Positions 36,304-45,339 of a DNA stretch of 64,000 nucleotides are shown here, piece by piece (the first letter of the stretch is position 1; each line of letters starts with the position of its first letter). Under the pieces are notes generated by a model. The model was not told the DNA's origin. It did no database searches and saw only the letters and a list, made by a program, of their open reading frames with translations. This stretch comes from Qipengyuania intermedia (GTDB lineage: Bacteria > Pseudomonadota > Alphaproteobacteria > Sphingomonadales > Sphingomonadaceae), in NCBI RefSeq assembly GCF_019711615.1, contig NZ_JAIGNS010000001.1, forward strand, positions 1-64,000, in the 5' to 3' direction. The translations under genes and the position numbers were made by a program.

Positions 36304-37902
36304 ATGACCTACCAAAGCCGCATCGCCGAACTCGGCCAGACCATCTCGGAGAACGGGGCACCCTGGGGCGCGATCGACGCTGCCAGCGCTGCACGTATGG
36401 CCGTACAGAACCGCTTCCCGACCGGTCTCGACATCGCGCGCTACACCGCAAAGATCATGCGCGAAGACATGGAAGCCTATGACGCCGACCCGACGAAATA
36501 CACCCAGTCGCTCGGTTGCTGGCACGGGTTCATCGCGCAGCAGAAGATGATTTCGATCAAGAAGCACTTCGGCAGCACCAAGCGTCGTTACCTCTACCTT
36601 TCGGGCTGGATGGTTGCCGCTCTGCGCAGCGAATTCGGTCCCCTGCCCGACCAGTCGATGCACGAGAAGACCAGCGTTCCGGCGCTGATCGAGGAACTCT
36701 ATACCTTCCTGCGCCAGGCCGACGCCCGCGAACTGGGCGGCATGTTCCGCGAGCTCGACGAAGCCAAGGCCAAGGGCGACGCGGTCAATACGCACCGCCT
36801 GCTCAAGGAAATCGATGAGCACGACACGCATGTTGTGCCGATCATCGCGGACATCGACGCAGGTTTCGGTAATGCCGAAGCCACCTACCTGCTCGCCAAG
36901 AAGATGATCGAAGCCGGTGCCTGCGCCCTGCAGATCGAAAACCAGGTTTCGGACGAAAAGCAGTGCGGCCACCAGGACGGCAAGGTCACGGTTCCGCACG
37001 ATGAATTCCACCAGAAGATCCGCGCGATCCGCTACGCCTTCCTCGAACTCGGCGTTCCCGACGGGATCATCGTTGCCCGCACCGACAGCCTTGGCGCAGG
37101 CCTGACCAAGTCGATCGCCTATTCGAAGGAACCGGGCGATCTGGGTGACCAGTACAACAGCTTCCTCGATTGCGACGAAGTCGACGCTGCCGACATCAAG
37201 AACGGCCAGGTCTTCATCAGCCGCGACGGCAAGCTGCTGGCGCCCAAGCGCCTGCCCAGCAACCTGTACCAGTTCCGCCCCGGAACCGGTGAAGACCGCT
37301 GCGTGCTCGACTGCATCACCGCGCTGGAAGCGGGTGCCGACCTGCTTTGGATCGAGACCGAGAAGCCGCATGTCGAGCAGATTGCCGGTATGGTCGACCG
37401 TGTCCGCGAAGTGATCCCCAATGCGAAGCTGGTCTACAACAACTCGCCCAGCTTCAACTGGACGCTCAACTTCCGCCAGCAGATCTTCGACAAGTGGGAA
37501 GCAGAGGGCAAGGACGTGTCGGGTTACGACCGCGCCAAGCTCATGAGCATCGACTACGACGGCACCGAACTCGCTGCCGAAGCCGATGAGAAGATCCGCA
37601 CCTTCCAGGCCGATGCTGCAAAGCGTGCAGGTATCTTCCACCACCTCATCACGCTGCCGACCTACCACACGGCCGCGCTGAGCACCGACAACCTCGCCAA
37701 GGAATACTTCGGCGAACAGGCGATGCTCGGTTACGTCAAGAACGTGCAGCGCGAGGAAATCCGCCAGGGTATCGCCTGCGTGAAGCACCAGAACATGGCC
37801 GGTTCGGACATCGGCGATGACCACAAGGAATACTTTGCCGGCGAAGCGGCCCTGAAGGCCGGCGGCAAGGACAATACCATGAACCAGTTCGCTGCAGCCT
37901 AA
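36304..37902 (+). CDS. aceA: Isocitrate lyase
   Basis: A 532-residue glyoxylate-shunt enzyme cleaving isocitrate to succinate and glyoxylate. The catalytic loop is KQCGHQDGK with active Cys221, in the form used by the long Pseudomonas-type class. Substrate and metal segments include SGWMVAALRS, ADIDAGFGNA and VARTDSLGAG. At about 530 residues it is the long subtype, not the roughly 430-residue E. coli type. A divergent acyl-CoA regulator and an inverted repeat upstream suggest induction on acetate or fatty acids. A 63-residue gene follows after 12 bases. Confidence 0.96.
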   Translation: MTYQSRIAELGQTISENGAPWGAIDAASAARMAVQNRFPTGLDIARYTAKIMREDMEAYDADPTKYTQSLGCWHGFIAQQKMISIKKHFGSTKRRYLYLSGWMVAALRSEFGPLPDQSMHEKTSVPALIEELYTFLRQADARELGGMFRELDEAKAKGDAVNTHRLLKEIDEHDTHVVPIIADIDAGFGNAEATYLLAKKMIEAGACALQIENQVSDEKQCGHQDGKVTVPHDEFHQKIRAIRYAFLELGVPDGIIVARTDSLGAGLTKSIAYSKEPGDLGDQYNSFLDCDEVDAADIKNGQVFISRDGKLLAPKRLPSNLYQFRPGTGEDRCVLDCITALEAGADLLWIETEKPHVEQIAGMVDRVREVIPNAKLVYNNSPSFNWTLNFRQQIFDKWEAEGKDVSGYDRAKLMSIDYDGTELAAEADEKIRTFQADAAKRAGIFHHLITLPTYHTAALSTDNLAKEYFGEQAMLGYVKNVQREEIRQGIACVKHQNMAGSDIGDDHKEYFAGEAALKAGGKDNTMNQFAAA

Positions 37903-37914
37903 CGGAGAGGAAGG

Positions 37915-38106
37915 ATGACTACGATGACCGAAGACACTCCAAAGACCGAGCCGGGCCGCGCACGTGCCCTGTTCTCGACCGCCGATTTCCGTCTCCTGCG
38001 CACCGCTCTCACGAGCTACGCGCGCCAGACCGAAGACCGCGAGGAGCTGGCGAAGATCAACGCCCTGCACCATCGCCTCGGGACCTACGTTCCCTCGGAT
38101 GGCTAA
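37915..38106 (+). CDS. Small hypothetical protein downstream of aceA
   Basis: 63 residues starting MTTMTEDTPK, with SD GGAGAGGAAGG just upstream of the ATG at 37915. It is soluble and helix-rich (FRLLRTALTSYARQ, then EELAKINALHHRL). No signal peptide or transmembrane helix is visible. It is only 12 bases after aceA and ends before a strong hairpin, so it is almost certainly in the aceA transcript. Function is unknown. Confidence 0.7.
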   Translation: MTTMTEDTPKTEPGRARALFSTADFRLLRTALTSYARQTEDREELAKINALHHRLGTYVPSDG

Positions 38107-38139
38107 GACCTAATTCCAAGTTCTCCTGGGGAGGAGAAA

Positions 38140-38174
38140 CGGCCGTCGCAGCACCCCCAATGCTGCGGCGGCCG
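38140..38174. terminator. Large intergenic hairpin between convergent genes
   Basis: A 14-pair stem with one T-G wobble (CGGCCGTCGCAGCA / TGCTGCGGCGGCCG) and a 7-base loop. T-rich sequence flanks both sides weakly, so it may end both the aceA transcript and the convergent amidohydrolase transcript. Confidence 0.65.
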
Positions 38175-38186
38175 TCAATTTATGGG

Positions 38187-39521
38187 TCAGCCTCCGCTGC
38201 GCGGCATCAGGTCGAGCGCAGCACCGGCCAGCGCTTCGGCCCCGGTCGCAACGACCTTTTCTGCATCGGGCGCCCAGAACGGCGAATGGAGCGAGGGAAG
38301 CGGTTTGCCTTCCTCGTTGAGCGCGGTGAGCATTTCGTCGGTCGTGCCGCTGATCCAGAAGATCATGCTCTTCACGTCTTCGGGCGACGCGCGGCGGAAC
38401 TGGCTGAAATCCTCGCCGCCCATGACCGCCGGCCATTGCATCACGCGCTCCTCGCCGAAACGCGCGCGGAAGGATGCGGCGCGTTCCTCGGAAAACTCCG
38501 GATCGTTGAAGGTCGAGGGCGTATATGGATCTTCCACCGTAACCACGGGATGCAGTTCTTCGGGCAGGCCTGCCGTAATCGCCTCGCCCTTCGCAACGCG
38601 GCGGATGCCGTCGAGCAGCAGCTGGCGGCTCTCATCCGAATAGCTGCGCACGGTCAGCTGCAGCTTGGCTTCATCGGAGATGATATTGTGCTTGGCCCCT
38701 GCATGGAAGCTGCCGACCGTGATCACTGCCGGATCGAGCGGCGAAGAATTGCGGCTCACCACCGTCTGCACTTTCATCACGATAGCGCTGCCGAGCACCA
38801 CCGGATCGATTGTGGTGTGCGGATAGGCACCATGTCCGCCGATACCCTTCACCGTGATGTCGACGCTGTCGACATTGGCCAGAGCATAGCCCGGCGTGTA
38901 GCCGATGGTACCTGCCGGAGCGGGCGCAGCGGCGTCGTGGAAGGCCAGCACGTAGTCCGGCTTGGGAAAGCGCGTGTAGAGCCCGTCCTCGATCATCGCG
39001 ATCGCGCCAAGGCCAAGCTCCTCCGCCGGTTGCAGGATCATCACCAGCGTGCCCTGCCATTCGTCCTTGTGTTCCACCAGCAGCTGCGCGGCGCCGATGA
39101 AGCCGGCCATGTGCGTATCGTGGCCGCAGGCGTGCATGACGCCGGTCGTCACGCCGCTGGCAGGCGTTGCCGTTTCCTTGCTGGCGAAGGGAAGCCCCGT
39201 CTGTTCGATCACCGGCAGCCCGTCCATGTCCGCGCGCAGCATGACCACCGGACCGTCCCCGTTCTTCATCACCGATACGACGCCGGTCTGGCCCACGCCT
39301 TCGGTCACCTCGAAGCCGAGATCGCGCATCCGCTTGGCCAGCTTGGCGGCGGTCTTGTGCTCCTCAAAGCTCAATTCCGGATGCGCGTGCAGGTCGCGAT
39401 AAAGCTCCATCAGGCCGGGCATGTCCTCGGCCAGCGAAGCGCGCAGGTCCTGCGCCGAGGCAGGTGTAGCGAAGGCCATCGCGGCAAGCGCGGCGAGTGT
39501 TGGATGCAAGTTGGACTTCAT
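38187..39521 (-). CDS. Exported M20-family amidohydrolase/peptidase
   Basis: 444 residues with a signal peptide (about 1-23, TPASAQ). The M20D-type dimetal motifs are present: RADMDGLPV, a HACGHDTHMA segment and ILQPAEELGLGAIAMIEDGL. The closing motif is MGGEDFSQF. It probably removes acyl or aminoacyl groups from amides in the periplasm. An upstream frame to 39803 adds sequence without a signal peptide; the ATG at 39521 has an SD GGGGGAG. It precedes a large SLC13 transporter on the same strand. Confidence 0.9.
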   Translation of the reverse strand: MKSNLHPTLAALAAMAFATPASAQDLRASLAEDMPGLMELYRDLHAHPELSFEEHKTAAKLAKRMRDLGFEVTEGVGQTGVVSVMKNGDGPVVMLRADMDGLPVIEQTGLPFASKETATPASGVTTGVMHACGHDTHMAGFIGAAQLLVEHKDEWQGTLVMILQPAEELGLGAIAMIEDGLYTRFPKPDYVLAFHDAAAPAPAGTIGYTPGYALANVDSVDITVKGIGGHGAYPHTTIDPVVLGSAIVMKVQTVVSRNSSPLDPAVITVGSFHAGAKHNIISDEAKLQLTVRSYSDESRQLLLDGIRRVAKGEAITAGLPEELHPVVTVEDPYTPSTFNDPEFSEERAASFRARFGEERVMQWPAVMGGEDFSQFRRASPEDVKSMIFWISGTTDEMLTALNEEGKPLPSLHSPFWAPDAEKVVATGAEALAGAALDLMPRSGG

Positions 39522-39640
39522 TGGTATCTCCCCCACAGAGTGGAACATGTGGAACACGGTCCTGGGGAAGGAATCCCCGGGCCCGCATCCGGCGTTCGAT
39601 TGAGCGCCTGTCTGGCACGCGCGGCAGCAGTAGGGAAGGC

Positions 39641-41476
39641 CTAGAGCCCGTAGGTAAAGACCAGCGCAGCCGAGAGCGCCACGACCATGATGATCACCAG
39701 CGGCACGCCGGTGCGCACGTAATCGAAGAATTCGTAGCTGCCCTCCGACATGATCAGCATGTTCGTCTGGTACGCGATTGGGGTCGCATAGCAGAGGTTG
39801 CAACCGAACAGGACGGCCAGCACCATCGGTTCAGGCGGCAGCCCGAGCTGCGTCGCGATGGCAAAGGCGATGGGCGTGCCGACCGTGGCCGCTGTAGCAT
39901 TGGATGCGAAGTTGGTGATCACGGTCATGGTCAGCATGATGACGGCAAGCGCCGCTGCCGGGCTGAGATACTGCAGGCCGCTCGCCATCACGAGCCCGAT
40001 CCAGTCTGCCGCCCCGCTTTCAAGGATTACGCGGCCAAGCGCGATACTGGCAGCCACCAGCACGATGACCGAGGCAGAAAGGGCGCGTCCCACGCGGTCG
40101 AACTTCACGCATCCGGTCACGAACATCAGAATCGCACCGAGCAGCGCCGAAATCGCGATTGGCACTTTCAGCAGGTAGAAGCCCTGCGATCCGTAGAAAG
40201 GCAGGCCCACCGATGCGAGCGCCACCGAAGCACCCATGATCGTCGCCGCCAACACCGCCTTGGACCGCCGAGGCAACTCGCGCCGCCCTTCGAGCGTCAG
40301 AAGGCCATCGGCACGTTCGAAATGCTCGATATCGTCGGGCAAGCCCATCACCAGCAGGACATCGCCTTCGATAAGGCGCATGTCCCCGCCTTCGGAGAAC
40401 TGGTCCTTTTCCCCCATCAGCCGCTCTGGCCGGTGGGTACCGATAACCGCAACGCCATACAGGTCGGCGATGCCCGAGCTTGGCAGGGTGCGACCGATCA
40501 GGCGGGAATCGGCAGTAACGGTCATTTCGACCACGGCGATGTCGACGCCCTTTTCATGCGAGTTGCGGCGGATGCGGTCGATCACCCAGCTTGGCGCGGC
40601 ATCGCCGCGAAGGACCGACATGGCCTCTTCGATGGCGGCATGGGTACCGGTCATCAGCAGGCGATGCTGCGGCCGCAACAGGCCGGGCGGTACGTCATGA
40701 AACTCGATCCCGTCTGGCAGGCGAGAGGCCACTTCGGATAGCTCGCGACCATTCAGGACGGAATTTTCGGTAATACGCAGCCGCGTTTCGAACTTGCGCA
40801 GGGCGTGGACCTGCTCGATCCGGTTGCTCTTCAGCATGCGAGGCATGACCAGCCAGACGTATGGCAAGGCGACCAGGCAGGCGACGATGACGATCGGCGT
40901 GAAATGGAACACGCCCATGCGCTCCATCCCCAGGTCCACCGCGATGGAAACGACGAGGATATTGGTCGACGTCCCGATCGTGGTCGCTAGGCCGCCGAGG
41001 AGCGATGCCGCGTTGAGCGGGATCAGCGTCTTCGATGCCGGCATCAGCCCTCGCTCTGCCAGGGCGACGAAGATCGGGATCAGCAATACCAGCACCGGCG
41101 TGTTGTTCACGCCCATGGACAGGATGAAGCAGACCACCAGCGAGAACAGCAGGCCCAGCTGCAAATTGACCTTGAAGACCCGTTCAAGGAACCGCGCGGC
41201 AGGCTCCAGCGCCCCAGTGACCACAAGGCCCCGCCCCATGACCATCAGCGCGCAGATAGTGATCAGCGCGTAGTGTCCGAAGCCGGAAAAGGCGAGTTGC
41301 AGCCCGTCGGTCGGCGCACTGCCTTCCAGCGGGAAGAAATAAAGCCCTACCGCAATAACCGCGATCGTCAGCAGCGAGATGATTTCAATGGACATTCGCC
41401 CGCGCGCAAAGGCGACGAACATGGCGAGGGTAACCGCCATGGCGGCAATCGCGTGATAGGACGGCATGCCGATCAT
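39641..41476 (-). CDS. SLC13/DASS-type permease with internal TrkA-C domains
   Basis: A 611-residue sodium-linked anion or dicarboxylate carrier with about ten or more helices. The middle (about 205-375) holds two TrkA-C regulatory domains (EFHDVPPGLLRPQHRLL; DMRLIEGDVLLVMG). Substrate-site-like loops occur in each half (GVNNTPVLVLLIP; SNATAATVGTPIAF). The ATG at 41476 is used; an ATG at 41467 is close by. Substrate unknown. Confidence 0.85.
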   Translation of the reverse strand: MIGMPSYHAIAAMAVTLAMFVAFARGRMSIEIISLLTIAVIAVGLYFFPLEGSAPTDGLQLAFSGFGHYALITICALMVMGRGLVVTGALEPAARFLERVFKVNLQLGLLFSLVVCFILSMGVNNTPVLVLLIPIFVALAERGLMPASKTLIPLNAASLLGGLATTIGTSTNILVVSIAVDLGMERMGVFHFTPIVIVACLVALPYVWLVMPRMLKSNRIEQVHALRKFETRLRITENSVLNGRELSEVASRLPDGIEFHDVPPGLLRPQHRLLMTGTHAAIEEAMSVLRGDAAPSWVIDRIRRNSHEKGVDIAVVEMTVTADSRLIGRTLPSSGIADLYGVAVIGTHRPERLMGEKDQFSEGGDMRLIEGDVLLVMGLPDDIEHFERADGLLTLEGRRELPRRSKAVLAATIMGASVALASVGLPFYGSQGFYLLKVPIAISALLGAILMFVTGCVKFDRVGRALSASVIVLVAASIALGRVILESGAADWIGLVMASGLQYLSPAAALAVIMLTMTVITNFASNATAATVGTPIAFAIATQLGLPPEPMVLAVLFGCNLCYATPIAYQTNMLIMSEGSYEFFDYVRTGVPLVIIMVVALSAALVFTYGL

Positions 41477-41539
41477 TCGCCGCGGTGAATTCCACCGCTA
41501 CGCAGGAATATCAAGGGTTTTCGCGCTATGACGCGCTTC

Positions 41540-42136
41540 TCAGGCCTGACTGCGCGATCTTTCCGCCCACAACAGGGTCAATGCCAGCGAGGCGGTTGCC
41601 GCCGTGCCTGTCCCGCCTGCGGGGAAGGTCCACGCCTTTGCGTCCACCATGGCGAGGAAGTTGAGGACTATTGCCCCAAGCCCCGCCATTGCCGCCAAGA
41701 CGCCAAGGCCCTTCCCCCAGCCCGTGCCATTACGAGCGAGTCCTACTCCTGCGGTGAGTGCGGCTGCGCCGAGGATCAGCTTGGCGAGGAAGTAGAGGAA
41801 GAACGCGCCAGCGAGCACGGTCGCGAACAGTTGCGGTTCACTCTCGCCAGCTTCCATTGCCGGTGCGAACATGGAGAGGCCCATGCCCACTTGAAGCAGG
41901 TTGAGGATGCCCGAAACGCCGATGGCGGCCCACAACAGCGATTCCTCCGGTCTGCGCACCGATAGGGAAAGCGCGAAGATCGAGACTGCAACAAAGGCGA
42001 AGAGTTCGGTGAACCACGTGAGGGGCCGCAGCATCTCGTTCTCGGAGCCCGAGACGACGGTAATGTAGAATAGCTGGCTCGCCACGGTGAGCAGAAGCGC
42101 TGCGCCGACAGCGCTTACCAGTGATTGTGTTTTCAT
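41540..42136 (-). CDS. DUF4386-like small integral membrane protein
   Basis: 198 residues with about five to six hydrophobic helices (first around 8-28). It begins MKTQSLVSAVGAALLL. A longer reading to 42181 adds residues without a better start. It resembles the DUF4386 group of uncharacterised membrane proteins by overall pattern only. Function unknown; no clear operon partner. Confidence 0.65.
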   Translation of the reverse strand: MKTQSLVSAVGAALLLTVASQLFYITVVSGSENEMLRPLTWFTELFAFVAVSIFALSLSVRRPEESLLWAAIGVSGILNLLQVGMGLSMFAPAMEAGESEPQLFATVLAGAFFLYFLAKLILGAAALTAGVGLARNGTGWGKGLGVLAAMAGLGAIVLNFLAMVDAKAWTFPAGGTGTAATASLALTLLWAERSRSQA

Positions 42137-42219
42137 GGTCGGTCCCTTCGCCGCCCCTTGAGGGCTTTCATGCACCACCATTCGTGCCAGCAGGCAAGAA
42201 AGTTACAGCAAAGAGAGAG

Positions 42220-42304
42220 TGGTACCCCCGGCCGGACTCGAACCGGCACTTCGTAAGAAACTCGATTTTGAGTCGAGCGCGTCTACCAATTCCGCCACGG
42301 AGGC
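42220..42304 (-). tRNA. tRNA-Leu (CAA)
   Basis: The 85-base cloverleaf folds on the minus strand. The anticodon stem CTCGA/TCGAG encloses CTCAAAA, giving anticodon CAA. The long variable arm and the T-arm (GCCGG-TTCGAGT-CCGGC) are clear, and CCA is encoded. The acceptor GCCTCCG/CGGGGGT has a G-U at its first pair and one more wobble, slightly unusual but tolerated. Confidence 0.94.
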
Positions 42305-42363
42305 CCATGATGGACGGCGGGGATTAGCCCCGCTCGCCCATGCCATCAAGCGCTGTTTTCGCT

Positions 42364-43182
42364 CTATTTCAGCGCGCCTGCCAGCATCTTGTGCAATTTG
42401 GAGTGCAGCACGTCGTTCGCGGCGAGCACCTGCTTCGAATGGATCGGCTGCGAACGGCCGCGGAAGTCGGAGACGAAGCCGCCTGCTTCGCGCACGATCA
42501 GGCATCCGGCTGCGGTGTCCCAGTCGTTGAGGCCACTTTCCCAGAAACCGTCGAACCGGCCTGCCGCGAGCCATGCAAGGTCGAGCGAGGCCGCGCCGAA
42601 GCGGCGGATGCCTGCGACATTGGGGCCGATCGCACCGAAGATGCGCGACCATTCGGAGAAGTCGCCATGGCCCTGGAAGGGAATGCCGGTGGCGATAAGC
42701 GCTTCCGACGGCGCGCGGCGCGATGAGACGCGCAGGCGGCCGTCGTGCAGCCAAGCACCGCGGCTCTTTTCCGCCCAGAAGGTCTCGTCGGTGACGGGGT
42801 TGTAAACGACGGCGGCGGTCACATCGCCCCAATCGTCGCTGCCCAGCTTGCGTTCCTGCACCGCGATGCTGATCGCGAAATGCGGGATGCCGTGAAGGAA
42901 GTTGCTGGTGCCGTCGAGCGGGTCGACGATCCAGCGCGGCATGCCGTCTGCACCTTCGATGGTGCCGGCTTCTTCCATTTCGAAGCCCCAGTCGGGACGC
43001 GCCTGGAGCAGCTCGTCGTAGATTGTGCGCTCGGCGCGCATGTCGGCCTTCGACACGAAATCGGCAGGGCCCTTGCGGCTAACCTGCAGGTGTTCGATCT
43101 CGCCGAAGTCGCGGCGCAGGCGGCCACCCGCCTTGCGTGCGGCTTTCTCCATCACGCGGATCAGTCCGGAAATTGCGGCCAT
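42364..43182 (-). CDS. suhB: Inositol monophosphatase family protein (SuhB-like)
   Basis: A 272-residue Mg2+-dependent phosphatase of the IMPase/FIG superfamily. The metal sites are EEAGTIEG in the first motif and WIVDPLDGTSNF in the second, with a late LNDWDTAAGCLIVREAGG motif. The substrate may be inositol phosphates or related sugar phosphates. In bacteria this protein can also assist rRNA transcription (SuhB). It is the last gene of the efp-hypothetical-suhB operon (gaps of 3 and 9 bases). Confidence 0.9.
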   Translation of the reverse strand: MAAISGLIRVMEKAARKAGGRLRRDFGEIEHLQVSRKGPADFVSKADMRAERTIYDELLQARPDWGFEMEEAGTIEGADGMPRWIVDPLDGTSNFLHGIPHFAISIAVQERKLGSDDWGDVTAAVVYNPVTDETFWAEKSRGAWLHDGRLRVSSRRAPSEALIATGIPFQGHGDFSEWSRIFGAIGPNVAGIRRFGAASLDLAWLAAGRFDGFWESGLNDWDTAAGCLIVREAGGFVSDFRGRSQPIHSKQVLAANDVLHSKLHKMLAGALK

Positions 43183-43191
43183 GGGTATCTC

Positions 43192-43545
43192 TTACTCGGT
43201 GAGCACGCGGATCGAACGGGCTTGCAGGTGGATATCTCCCCACTCGCAGGCCATGTCGAATTTCGTGCCTTCAATGTTGAACGTATCGATCGCGAAGCGG
43301 CGTTGCTTGCCCTCGCCGCCGGTTTCGCGGCGGTCGAGGCTAAGCTTGGAAATGCCTGCGAACTTGAGCATTCCGGGGTGGAAGCAGCATTCCTCGCCCT
43401 CTCCCGGCGCCTCGTATTCCGGGTGCCCCGGTTCGAGGCAGAAATCCATCTCCAGCGTCAGTTCGTCATCGTTGATGATGACCGCACGCAGGGTGCTCCT
43501 GGCGACATCGACATTGTCGAACCGGCTGGCGATGGATTTGCCCAT
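43192..43545 (-). CDS. Conserved-looking hypothetical protein between efp and suhB
   Basis: 117 residues with no signal peptide or membrane helix. Start MGKSIASRFD at 43545. It is rich in charged residues and likely beta-stranded, with a Cys pair in GEECCFHPGM and a third Cys in FDMACEWGD. It lies 3 bases after efp and 9 bases before the inositol-phosphatase gene, so the three are co-transcribed. Function is unknown. Confidence 0.7.
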   Translation of the reverse strand: MGKSIASRFDNVDVARSTLRAVIINDDELTLEMDFCLEPGHPEYEAPGEGEECCFHPGMLKFAGISKLSLDRRETGGEGKQRRFAIDTFNIEGTKFDMACEWGDIHLQARSIRVLTE

Positions 43546-43548
43546 AAA

Positions 43549-44112
43549 TCAGGACGCCTTGCCGACGTAGCTCTGCTCGTAGACGTCGACGATGATGCGC
43601 GTGCCGCTTTCGATGTGCGGCGGGACCATGATGCGAACGCCATTGTCGAGCACGGCGGGCTTGTAGCTGGAGGACGCGGTTTGGCCCTTCACCACCGCAT
43701 CGGCCTCGACGATTTCGGCTTCAATTTGTGCGGGCAGTTCGACCGAAATCGGCTTTTCTTCCCACAGTTCCAGCTTCACCTGCATGCCGTCCTGAAGGAA
43801 CGGGCGGGCATCGCCCAGGAGGTCGCTCGGCAGGTTGATCTGCTCGTAGGTGTTCTGGTCCATGAAGACGAGCATGTCGCCGTCTTCATAGAGGAACTGG
43901 TATTCCTGGGTATCGAGGCGCACCTTCTCGACCGTGTCGGCGCTGCGGAAGCGGACGTTGGTCTTGCGGCCATCCTGCAGGTTCTTCATCTCGACCTGCA
44001 TGTAGGCGCCGCCCTTGCCGGGCTGGGTGTGCTGGATCTTGGCGACCTTCCAGATGCCGCCTTCGTATTCGATGATGTTGCCCGGACGGATGTCCACGCC
44101 GCTGATCTTCAT
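43549..44112 (-). CDS. efp: Translation elongation factor P
   Basis: A 187-residue factor that rescues ribosomes stalled at polyproline stretches. It has three beta-barrel domains, with the modified-lysine loop PGKGGA in domain I (Lys33 is the predicted modification site). The ATG at 44112 ([11 protein letters not shown]) is standard for the family; the frame running upstream to 44220 is not needed. It is the first gene of the efp-hypothetical-suhB operon, and a 162-base region divides it from a divergent exported-protein gene. Confidence 0.95.
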   Translation of the reverse strand: MKISGVDIRPGNIIEYEGGIWKVAKIQHTQPGKGGAYMQVEMKNLQDGRKTNVRFRSADTVEKVRLDTQEYQFLYEDGDMLVFMDQNTYEQINLPSDLLGDARPFLQDGMQVKLELWEEKPISVELPAQIEAEIVEADAVVKGQTASSSYKPAVLDNGVRIMVPPHIESGTRIIVDVYEQSYVGKAS

Positions 44113-44274
44113 GAGGAACCTGCCTTCGATGTGAAAGAGCGCCGCCCCTTGGATGACACGCGGATTCGTGCGGGGCGGTCGTGCGCCGCGCGCCTTACCC
44201 GAGCCGGGGCCACGGGGCAAGGCAATGGAAAATTCAGCTTGTCCGTCCTATATGGAGAAGCGGAGGAAATCGCC

Positions 44275-44646
44275 ATGACACGCCGCATCGCAATGGGCAT
44301 CGCCGCTGCTTCGCTTTTCGCGCTCGTCCCCGCTACGGGCGAGGCGCAGGGCCGCCTGGGCCTGCTGGAACAGGGCGAATATGTCTGCGCCCTGCCCGGA
44401 AGCGCCACCGGCCCCGCCTGGCAGGAAATGGAAGCGCATAATTTCGCGATTACCGGCGCGTCCAGCTATCGCACCGACAAGGGCGTCGGTACCTACCTGC
44501 TCGAAGGCAAGCGCGTCACCTTTACCCGCGGCCCGATGAAAGGGCACCGCATGATGCTGCTTTCGTCCGGCCTGCTGCAGGAACTGGAGGGCGACGGTAA
44601 GCTCGGCCGACTGCGCTGCCACCGCGCCGGTCCGCTCGAAGACTGA
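44275..44646 (+). CDS. Small exported protein of unknown function
   Basis: 123 residues with a signal peptide (about 1-24, ending GEAQG). SD GGAGGA lies upstream of the ATG at 44275. The mature part has two cysteines (YVCALPG and LRCHRAG) that could form a disulfide. The central segment (GAWQEM-like, YLLEGKRVTFTRGPMKG) is beta-rich. No family is recognised. It is convergent with the M23 peptidase gene, whose stop begins 2 bases after this one ends. Confidence 0.72.
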   Translation: MTRRIAMGIAAASLFALVPATGEAQGRLGLLEQGEYVCALPGSATGPAWQEMEAHNFAITGASSYRTDKGVGTYLLEGKRVTFTRGPMKGHRMMLLSSGLLQELEGDGKLGRLRCHRAGPLED

Positions 44647-44647
44647 C

Positions 44648-45322
44648 TTACCGCTCTCCGGTGAGCAGCGGATAGGGGTTCACCGCATTTGCGGGTTCCC
44701 ACCATTCCGCATCCGCTGTCGTCTGCAACACCGCAAAATGCAGATGCGGCGCCTCTTCCGAGGCATTGCCGCTGTAGCCGACAGTGCCGAGCCGCTGGCC
44801 GCGGCGCACGCGCTGCCCCTCCTTCAGCCCTTCCGCATATTCGTCGAGGTGGGCGTAGTAATGAATCGTCTCGCCGTCGTTCGAACGCACGTAGATGGTG
44901 TTGCCGCCCGCATCGGAGCGGAACAGCTTCTCGACCGTTCCGGGGGCCGCAGCGACCACGCTGGTGCCGACCGGGGCCATGATGTCGATCGCCTCGTGCA
45001 GACGCACGCCCTCGCCGCGCGAATCGCTGAACGTATCGGTAAGGTCCGATACGCGGATATTCTTGACCGGGATCAGCAGCCTGTTGCTGGCATTCTGCGC
45101 CGGTGACGTGGGCATCGCCGTATCGAGACCGGCAGCTTCTTCTTCGGTCTCGTCGCCTTTCGGCGTCGCTTTAGGGCTCGGCGCCACCTCGGCCGGGCGC
45201 GTGTTCTTGCGCTGGCCTTCGCTGGTGGCGTTTTCAATCAGGCTCCCCCCCGCCACGATCCAGACGATGCTGGTAATCGTGGCGGTGACGACGATGGTGA
45301 GAATGCGGTCGACGATATTCAT
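44648..45322 (-). CDS. M23-family metallopeptidase (LytM-type murein hydrolase)
   Basis: 224 residues. An N-terminal membrane anchor (about 5-28) leads, then an acidic linker (about 35-80) and the M23 domain (about 95-215). Metal ligands sit in the LHEAIDIMAP and HLHF motifs. The predicted role is endopeptidase action on, or regulation of, peptidoglycan. It lies just downstream (17 bases) of the L,D-transpeptidase gene on the same strand, giving a small cell-wall group. Confidence 0.9.
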   Translation of the reverse strand: MNIVDRILTIVVTATITSIVWIVAGGSLIENATSEGQRKNTRPAEVAPSPKATPKGDETEEEAAGLDTAMPTSPAQNASNRLLIPVKNIRVSDLTDTFSDSRGEGVRLHEAIDIMAPVGTSVVAAAPGTVEKLFRSDAGGNTIYVRSNDGETIHYYAHLDEYAEGLKEGQRVRRGQRLGTVGYSGNASEEAPHLHFAVLQTTADAEWWEPANAVNPYPLLTGER

Positions 45323-45339
45323 GGCCCCTCCCTACCCGA

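Noticed and set aside
42745..44274. Long plus-strand open frame across suhB and efp
   Set aside because: It is antisense shadow of three recognisable minus-strand genes. Only its last part, from 44275, is a credible gene with its own SD and signal peptide.
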